DNA of 45,649 bases from Agarophyton chilense (lineage: Eukaryota > Rhodophyta > Florideophyceae > Gracilariales > Gracilariaceae), in the NCBI GenBank assembly GCA_030374765.1, contig JARGXX010000041.1, forward strand, positions 1 to 45,649, in the 5' to 3' direction. Positions within the stretch are counted from its first letter, which is position 1. Every line of letters starts with the position of its first letter. Shown here piece after piece: positions 40,672 through 45,649 of the stretch. The notes under the pieces were generated by a model. That model worked only from the letters and a program-made list of their open reading frames with translations. It had not been told where the DNA came from and did not search any database. The translations under genes and the position numbers were made by a program.

Positions 40672-43600
40672 TTACCCAAAATTCTTCTGTGAACTTTTGG
40701 TTTCAGATACGCTACCGAAGTCTGTGTTCAGTCTTCCTGTGTAGAGTGTCAATTGTAAGGCATCAGTCAGGCAGCTGTTTTTCTTCGTCAGCGGGTCGGC
40801 GAGGTTGACTGATCCAGGTATCCATGATATGGACTCTACAGATCCGGTTTCAAATTCAAACCTTATGCTACTCACATCTCCTCTTATTTTCTTGTCGACC
40901 GAATTCTTTTGGGTTGACATAGATCTGAATAAATCTTTTGAATCAACTAATATTCTCAACTTGATATCAGCATCTAGCAGTTCTTCGTACGCCTTCTTGA
41001 TAGTTTTTCCTTCAACTATTCCTTCTCCAGCAGCGAATATTTCCGCGGCCGGTACACTTTTTACTGGTCTCTTTGCCCTATGCGACATCCATGAAATGAC
41101 ATGGTAAATCGAATCTTTGTTCATCTTTCCAATCAATGATCCAGTTAGTATTCCCAATGGTCCAATGTCGTCTATACGCGACGCATCTGAGAACACTAAT
41201 ATACTCAGCTCGTATTCTGCATCATCCATAGGTCTGGGGTAGGCAATCGTGGTGCCTAGATTCTTGAGATTTCTGACAGTATTGATCTGTTCAATTATGT
41301 GTGACACTCTTATATCAGGTGCCTTTTGCTGTAGGTAGCTGCTGTAAAAGGAGCAAAGCGGTGAGGCGGCCGTTCCTATCCAGCTTAGCGAACTATTCAC
41401 AGACGCGAACGCGCTTTTCTCAATTTGATTCAACATATCATCATACTCTTTCCGTCTTGGCCTTGATATAGGATATTCCATCACACCTTCCATTTTATCG
41501 TCAGCATTCGTCTCTATAGTCATATCACTGTTCTGAATGGTATTTATGCCGAAGAATCTGAGCTTTCCGGGGCCATTGTTGACAACTCCAAACTTGAACT
41601 TGTCATTAAATGATTCAATGAAATTTTGTGCTCTGTTGCCATCTCCAGCTACCTTCAGGTCATCAACTATTTTCGCGACAATTAATACCAACTTTCCTTT
41701 GTCCTTTTTATAGAACAGTTGAGGTATATGTGCTGATTGCACTAATCCAATATTCTTCATTACTGTGTCAGATGCATCTTGCCATTTGGCGTTTGCATTG
41801 ACTAGCCCATATGCAGCAGCGAGGAGCAGCCAAGCGTGGGTGGCTTTCATGGTGCTTTCTTTGGGCGGTCTGACGTAAACGTTTCTTTGGGCTTGCCCTG
41901 TCTGTAGGAAGGCAGCAGTAACATCTGCCTTATGTAGAGTCCGGCCTTTTAGGGACGCAATGCTTTCCAATATTCTTAAGCCTGTTGGAGGACATGTCGA
42001 ACAGTCTTTGCTTAAGACATCTTCTAAGTTGTCCTCATTCCCGTGAGGAGCGATCCGAGCTTTAAGTTTAAGCGACCCATCGTCATTGTGCTTGACTTTA
42101 TACAGCGTATGACTGCTGATGATGTTAGCTCCGGGTGGTACATGCCTTCGGAGCACTGGTTTGGCCGTTTTGAGGAAGCTCTCTTCTTCCTTGACGTATG
42201 CGTTATGCACAGGGTACTGATCAGAACCTTGTGATTGGTGTTGCAGGAATGGTTTATTCCCGAAATGATCAAGCATTTGTTTCAACACGGTTGTTTCTAG
42301 ACTTTCAACTTGAAGTGGTTTAGCGAGCTTGCTTGAGCTGGCGGGTAGACTGTCCGTATGATTCCACACCTCCTTCGACATATCCAAAACCTCAGTGTCT
42401 CCATCGTCATAATTAATATTGACGTGTCCGTTTTCGGCTTCACTGTGTACGACACCAGGATAGAAGGTGTCGTCTAATGGCCAATAAATTTCGACGCGAT
42501 CCCCAATATCGGCGCCATTGCCGTGTTCGGCATCAACAAAGACTGACTCAGAGTCATCATAAGTGTCAGTAGTTGTCTGCGTATCAGGTGGCAGCAAGTC
42601 GTCAGTGCCATTTGAGATGTCAATGGTGTCAAGACCATTTTGCATTAACTTGGCCAGGCTGTTAGCTTCGAGTGACATTCTTGTGTCTTCAAAAGCAGCT
42701 TTCATCGTTCTGCCATTGACTCCAGGTACAGTGACAGTTCTCGCAGAATTGTCAACACTGATCACAGTTTTAGGCATAGTCCATCTTCCACGCTTGTCCG
42801 TGTCTTTTTCGACGAATACTTCGACTGAATTGCCAGGATGAAATAGCTCATCATGGATAGCCTTCGAGTGCAATATGCGATTGAGTTTGCGCCTCGCAAT
42901 GAATGCATCTTGTGCTGCAATGACATCATCGGGGATTACATTGTTATGTGGCCCGTTAGTGACAGGTTTGGTAAAACCTTTTGCCATCTCAAACGCTGAC
43001 ATCTTGTCATTACCATAGAGATCGTTCGAGATCGTTACTGCACTGTAGGCCGCTCGAGTGGGATTGAAGTTGTCGTTGGCAGCTGCCTTGAGCCTGATGA
43101 AAATACTTCGAATGATTGTGTGTTTAGACTCAATTGAGTTCTTTGCATGTCTTCTGGGTGGAACTGCATGCATTGGTATGTCAAGCGATGAGCAATAATC
43201 GCGAAACGCACCAACTAGAAATGCCTTGTCCCCTCTAATTGCCTGAGGATACCAGAACTGAGCTATCCAGCTCGCCTCAAATCCGGTGACGGCATCATCA
43301 AGAGCCGTAGTTTGCACAACCGCTGCCGTAGAGTATCTGGATACCATATCCATGCTGTGTAGGATGCACAGTTGATCAAGAAACAAGTGATCAATACAAA
43401 CAACCTCATTGAAGGTTTGCGACAGCGTACTTATGGAGACTTTTCTGGTTGGCGGGGGAACGGCCGTGGGTCGACATGCATTACAGTTTGCAACGAAATC
43501 TGCCAGGTACATCGCAACTGATCTGTTCCAGAGCCTGTTTCTCTGAAGTAGCAGCTTGAAATCTGAATAACAAGCATGTCCACATATGTGCTTGTGAACT

Positions 43601-43881
43601 ATGTCGACGATTGCTTTGACATCGGACCAGGGTGAATTGTCCAACGTCACAGCCGATAAACAGTGGAGTGTCGAGCCGATGTACTTTTCATTCGACATGA
43701 ACTTCTCGGCAGGAATGAAACTTAGAAAACCAATATCTATGATCGAGATAGAGTCACTTTCTCCGTAGGCCTGGAAGCAGAGAGCATTTTGGCCTATGTG
43801 GACAATGTTTGAGCGACGCGTTACATTCCTCCCGATCACCCACTGCGAGGAGCCTTCAAGGACTAGGTGGGTGATCTCCAC
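40672..43881 (-). CDS. Copia Pol: integrase, Tudor-like domain, RT, RNase H
   Basis: An open frame of 1,069 codons, in the same frame as gag and separated from it by one TAG and six codons. It starts in the protease tail (VLEGSSQWVIGRNVT). Integrase has a zinc region (HKHICGHACYSDF, NCNACR) and a core with CIDHLF, IRGDKAF and NSIESKH as the D, D, E positions. A segment GDRVEIYWPLDDTFYPGVVH then HVNINYDDGDTEVLDM resembles a Tudor-like fold. Reverse transcriptase has KADVTAAFLQTGQAQRNVYV and AKIVDDLKVAGD (VDD box). RNase H has VFSDASR, PAAEIFAAGEG, VDSKDLFR and NLADPLTKK. All catalytic residues appear present, so the enzyme part could be active if translated. Confidence 0.93.
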   Translation of the reverse strand: MEITHLVLEGSSQWVIGRNVTRRSNIVHIGQNALCFQAYGESDSISIIDIGFLSFIPAEKFMSNEKYIGSTLHCLSAVTLDNSPWSDVKAIVDIVHKHICGHACYSDFKLLLQRNRLWNRSVAMYLADFVANCNACRPTAVPPPTRKVSISTLSQTFNEVVCIDHLFLDQLCILHSMDMVSRYSTAAVVQTTALDDAVTGFEASWIAQFWYPQAIRGDKAFLVGAFRDYCSSLDIPMHAVPPRRHAKNSIESKHTIIRSIFIRLKAAANDNFNPTRAAYSAVTISNDLYGNDKMSAFEMAKGFTKPVTNGPHNNVIPDDVIAAQDAFIARRKLNRILHSKAIHDELFHPGNSVEVFVEKDTDKRGRWTMPKTVISVDNSARTVTVPGVNGRTMKAAFEDTRMSLEANSLAKLMQNGLDTIDISNGTDDLLPPDTQTTTDTYDDSESVFVDAEHGNGADIGDRVEIYWPLDDTFYPGVVHSEAENGHVNINYDDGDTEVLDMSKEVWNHTDSLPASSSKLAKPLQVESLETTVLKQMLDHFGNKPFLQHQSQGSDQYPVHNAYVKEEESFLKTAKPVLRRHVPPGANIISSHTLYKVKHNDDGSLKLKARIAPHGNEDNLEDVLSKDCSTCPPTGLRILESIASLKGRTLHKADVTAAFLQTGQAQRNVYVRPPKESTMKATHAWLLLAAAYGLVNANAKWQDASDTVMKNIGLVQSAHIPQLFYKKDKGKLVLIVAKIVDDLKVAGDGNRAQNFIESFNDKFKFGVVNNGPGKLRFFGINTIQNSDMTIETNADDKMEGVMEYPISRPRRKEYDDMLNQIEKSAFASVNSSLSWIGTAASPLCSFYSSYLQQKAPDIRVSHIIEQINTVRNLKNLGTTIAYPRPMDDAEYELSILVFSDASRIDDIGPLGILTGSLIGKMNKDSIYHVISWMSHRAKRPVKSVPAAEIFAAGEGIVEGKTIKKAYEELLDADIKLRILVDSKDLFRSMSTQKNSVDKKIRGDVSSIRFEFETGSVESISWIPGSVNLADPLTKKNSCLTDALQLTLYTGRLNTDFGSVSETKSSQKNFG

Positions 43882-43899
43882 AAGGTTACCATTGTCAGA

Positions 43900-45111
43900 C
43901 TATACCTTTAACACGATAGATCCTAGAATTCCACGGGATGGACTGGAATGAGCGCCGGTGCCATATTGCCATCTGCTGTGGCCAGCCAACACTGCCGGAA
44001 TCGGGTCCAGGGTTGTGTTGGAGAGTAATCCAAGCTCATCCGAGAGCAACTGTAGCTCTACTGTCCCAATTGCAGAATATGGAGCGCCGTCGTCTACTAG
44101 CGGACCAGGGCGTTCGGGGATCGAAGTGGTGGAGACATTTCCGGTTGATTCTACCAAGGTCGCGGAGTTGAATGATACGGTCTTCTTGTTGCGATCGGGC
44201 TTACTTCCGGTGCCATTTCCGTTTTGAGAAGATTGATGCGATGACGTGACAGGCGCATCGAGGCAACGTACGTGCGATGGCAGTGAGCCGTTGGCATTGT
44301 TATTGCTTTTCCAATGGCCGAATTTGCCACACAAGTCACAGGGGTACTTGAGGGTAGGGGAGACTTTTTTTTCTCGGCGATCAGAGCGAAGATGGTTGCG
44401 AGGCGGAACGTTTGCAGCACTTGCAGCCAGGGGTTGCAGTTTCGGCGATTCAATCGCTGAACTTGTATGAACATTGTCACACTGCCGAAGGACACTTGCG
44501 ATCTTCTCGTATTTTACAGTGTTCAAATGGTCAGTCGTGGTTGCGTCGTTTCCAAGGGTGCCGTCGGTGGATGCAGCAGCCAACACGGAGACTCGTTGTC
44601 CGTTCTCAACCCCAGAACTGGTCAACAGCATGAACGCTGTAAGTGCCTCTGGCAACTGGGCAGTGCCTGACTGGGAGTTGAACTTCGTGGCCTCGGCATC
44701 GAATCGGTGTTCAAAATTACGGAAAGACTCGTTACTGGCACGTTTGACCTGAAGCAGTGACAGAAAGTTTGAATAAACTTCACTTACGACAGAGAGTGAG
44801 TCCCGTTTGAAAATGGCTTTCACTATGCAGTCAACGCCAGAGGCCGAGGCGATGACGTCATCTGAGATGGTCGAGCATAAGTCCCATGCACGTCCGTAGA
44901 GCTGCGATTTAAGCATGATGCCACGGAGAGACTGAGCGATCTTGTTTGAGTTGTTGTCTGGAAGCTTTTCATGAAACGAAGCCCACAGGGACACGGATTT
45001 ACTATAGTCTTCTTGGTTTCCCTTCCCGTCAGTCCACGGGACGTTCTTTAGATCCCATGAGAAGCGCGGGCGCGAGGGCGTGTTCGACGAAGAAGTGGGT
45101 CCTGGGCCCAT
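43900..45111 (-). CDS. Copia Gag and start of protease
   Basis: 403 codons from ATG 45111, almost touching the LTR. The first half is Gag. CDLCGKFGHWKSNN near residue 258 is a zinc-knuckle-like motif in which the last cysteine position is asparagine. The end has PLVDDGAPYSAIG, the protease active-site region with DDG where D-S-G is usual. The TAG at 43900-43902 falls between this active site and the continuing protease strand GSSQWVIGRN in the downstream ORF. It therefore cuts the protease rather than separating two domains. Read-through or a single nonsense mutation would explain it. Confidence 0.85.
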   Translation of the reverse strand: MGPGPTSSSNTPSRPRFSWDLKNVPWTDGKGNQEDYSKSVSLWASFHEKLPDNNSNKIAQSLRGIMLKSQLYGRAWDLCSTISDDVIASASGVDCIVKAIFKRDSLSVVSEVYSNFLSLLQVKRASNESFRNFEHRFDAEATKFNSQSGTAQLPEALTAFMLLTSSGVENGQRVSVLAAASTDGTLGNDATTTDHLNTVKYEKIASVLRQCDNVHTSSAIESPKLQPLAASAANVPPRNHLRSDRREKKVSPTLKYPCDLCGKFGHWKSNNNANGSLPSHVRCLDAPVTSSHQSSQNGNGTGSKPDRNKKTVSFNSATLVESTGNVSTTSIPERPGPLVDDGAPYSAIGTVELQLLSDELGLLSNTTLDPIPAVLAGHSRWQYGTGAHSSPSRGILGSIVLKV

Positions 45112-45114
45112 AAC

Positions 45115-45362
45115 TAAGTATTGAGCAGTATTCGGGTACTAGGTGGTATCTGAGGCAGGCTAAGGTATGCGAGGTAGCTGCCGTGCATTAGTCAGATGAC
45201 CTTGAGGTGCAGCACCTTGTGTTTATATGCTCTCTTAGACAGCCAAGATGTATGTACAATACAAGTAATAAAATTACTAAGCTATGCGGGTGCAAGTAAT
45301 ATCAGTGCTCTCGTGCATTATGGTTCTCTCGTGCATCTGTTTATATTCTGTCGACATACGTA
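45115..45362 (-). repeat. 5' LTR of copia element
   Basis: 248 bp, paired with 40409-40656. The next bases into the element on the minus strand are GTTATGGGCCC. No clear initiator-methionine tRNA site is visible, and the Gag ATG begins within four bases of the LTR. Confidence 0.92.
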
Positions 45363-45421
45363 GTAGTCGACTGTTTGTCTTCGGTGACGACCATTCGTCG
45401 TAGTCAAATTTAGTCGTTGCA
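45363..45421 (-). repeat. 3' LTR of element B, part 2
   Basis: Matches the end of the LTR at 31081-31143 (GTAGTCGACTGTTTGTC to GTTGCA). It starts with the second GTAGT copy of the copia target duplication. Confidence 0.88.
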
Positions 45422-45649
45422 CCTTTATCCTCCCACTCTATTGACGTCCTCGTCAATGCAAATGAGATAGTAGGTTGTTTCGCACAATGTATTCGTGGAA
45501 GGCCTTAGTCAATGTGCCGTCACTATCAACAAAGTCACGTGTAGGCTTCCATTATGCATCGTGTGTGTTTGAACCTTCCAGTAAAGCGAGCCACTGATAA
45601 CCGCGTCCCCGTTTGCGGTGAGACAAAATAAGGCCTACATTGAAGAGAG
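45422..45649 (-). pseudogene. Element B chromodomain and 3' end
   Basis: On the minus strand one frame reads ILSHRKRGRGYQWLALLEGS, NTHDA, TAA, WKPTRDFVDSDGTLTKAFHE and YIVRNNLL. This is a chromodomain of the gypsy chromovirus type. The TAA falls in the usual A-T/S-W-x-P turn. GAGTGGGAGGATAAAGG directly before the LTR is the polypurine tract. The rest of B's integrase would lie beyond the right edge. Confidence 0.78.

Larger units (their letters stand above)
40409..45362 (-). mobile_element. Ty1/copia retrotransposon, nearly intact
   Basis: A 4,954-bp element on the minus strand with two 248-bp LTRs, a 5-bp target duplication, a polypurine tract and gag-pol in one frame with a single TAG. The order integrase before reverse transcriptase is copia-type. 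The LTRs differ at about six positions (about 97-98% identity), so the insertion is young compared with A and B. It sits inside the 3' LTR of B. Confidence 0.95.

Noticed and set aside
4739..43902. Reassignment of TAG (or of another stop) to an amino acid in this organism
   Set aside because: All three stop codons interrupt frames, and the residues expected at the stops differ (Trp, Tyr, Leu or unclear). Intact-looking genes also end at ordinary stops. Random nonsense fits better.
43882..43902. Programmed read-through between Gag and Pol in the copia element as an established fact
   Set aside because: The stop lies within the protease domain and its 3' context is not a known read-through signal, so it is listed only as a question.
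1..45649. Window as a circular molecule closing at its ends
   Set aside because: It would explain the inside-out MLH1 order, but joining base 45649 to base 1 does not continue element B's coding sequence.

Overview
The window is nuclear DNA from a eukaryote. It carries recognisable pieces of MLH1, MED13 and DCP1, GT-AG intron-like sequences, and several classes of eukaryotic transposable elements. Base composition is near even. A prokaryote-type Uma2 nuclease fused to a coiled-coil repeat, together with chromovirus, copia and Plavaka-like elements, would fit an alga (a red alga is one candidate), but a fungus or another protist is not excluded. I make no species call.

The locus is a stack of nested insertions. 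Element A is a Ty3/gypsy chromovirus on the + strand, at 272-6458 and 26920-28708. It is split by a 20,461-bp DNA transposon at 6459-26919. That transposon has 29-bp terminal inverted repeats and a 2-bp TC target duplication. Deleting it and one TC rejoins A's integrase reading frame exactly. Inside it are a decayed Plavaka/CACTA-type transposase, two convergent accessory ORFs of unknown function, a zinc-finger/basic ORF, a minus-strand array of exon/intron-like modules, a 51-bp minisatellite, and decayed copies of host genes: DCP1 (mRNA decapping), MED13 (Mediator kinase module) and a coiled-coil protein.

A's 3' LTR cuts the reverse transcriptase of element B, a second chromovirus on the minus strand (28709-31143). 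B's 5' LTR abuts a fragment of MLH1. The C-terminal half of MLH1 (39034-40089) abuts B's 3' LTR (40092-45421), and B's chromodomain lies at the right edge. Both junctions carry the same 5-bp target duplication (CATAT), so they belong to one insertion into MLH1. The order in the window is inside-out relative to that insertion, which points to a tandem duplication, a circle-derived rearrangement or a misassembly. B's 3' LTR is itself split by a young, nearly intact Ty1/copia element (40409-45362) with 248-bp LTRs and a GTAGT duplication.

Between the MLH1 pieces (31.6-39.0 kb) lie a decayed plus-strand hypothetical gene, an intact Uma2-family nuclease gene and a multi-pass membrane protein gene carrying one in-frame TAG. 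Insertion order, oldest first: MLH1, then B, then A, then the 20-kb transposon; the copia insertion into B's LTR is the youngest visible event. Apart from the copia pol ORF, Uma2, the MLH1 C-terminal ORF and a few accessory ORFs, most reading frames carry nonsense codons or frameshifts.
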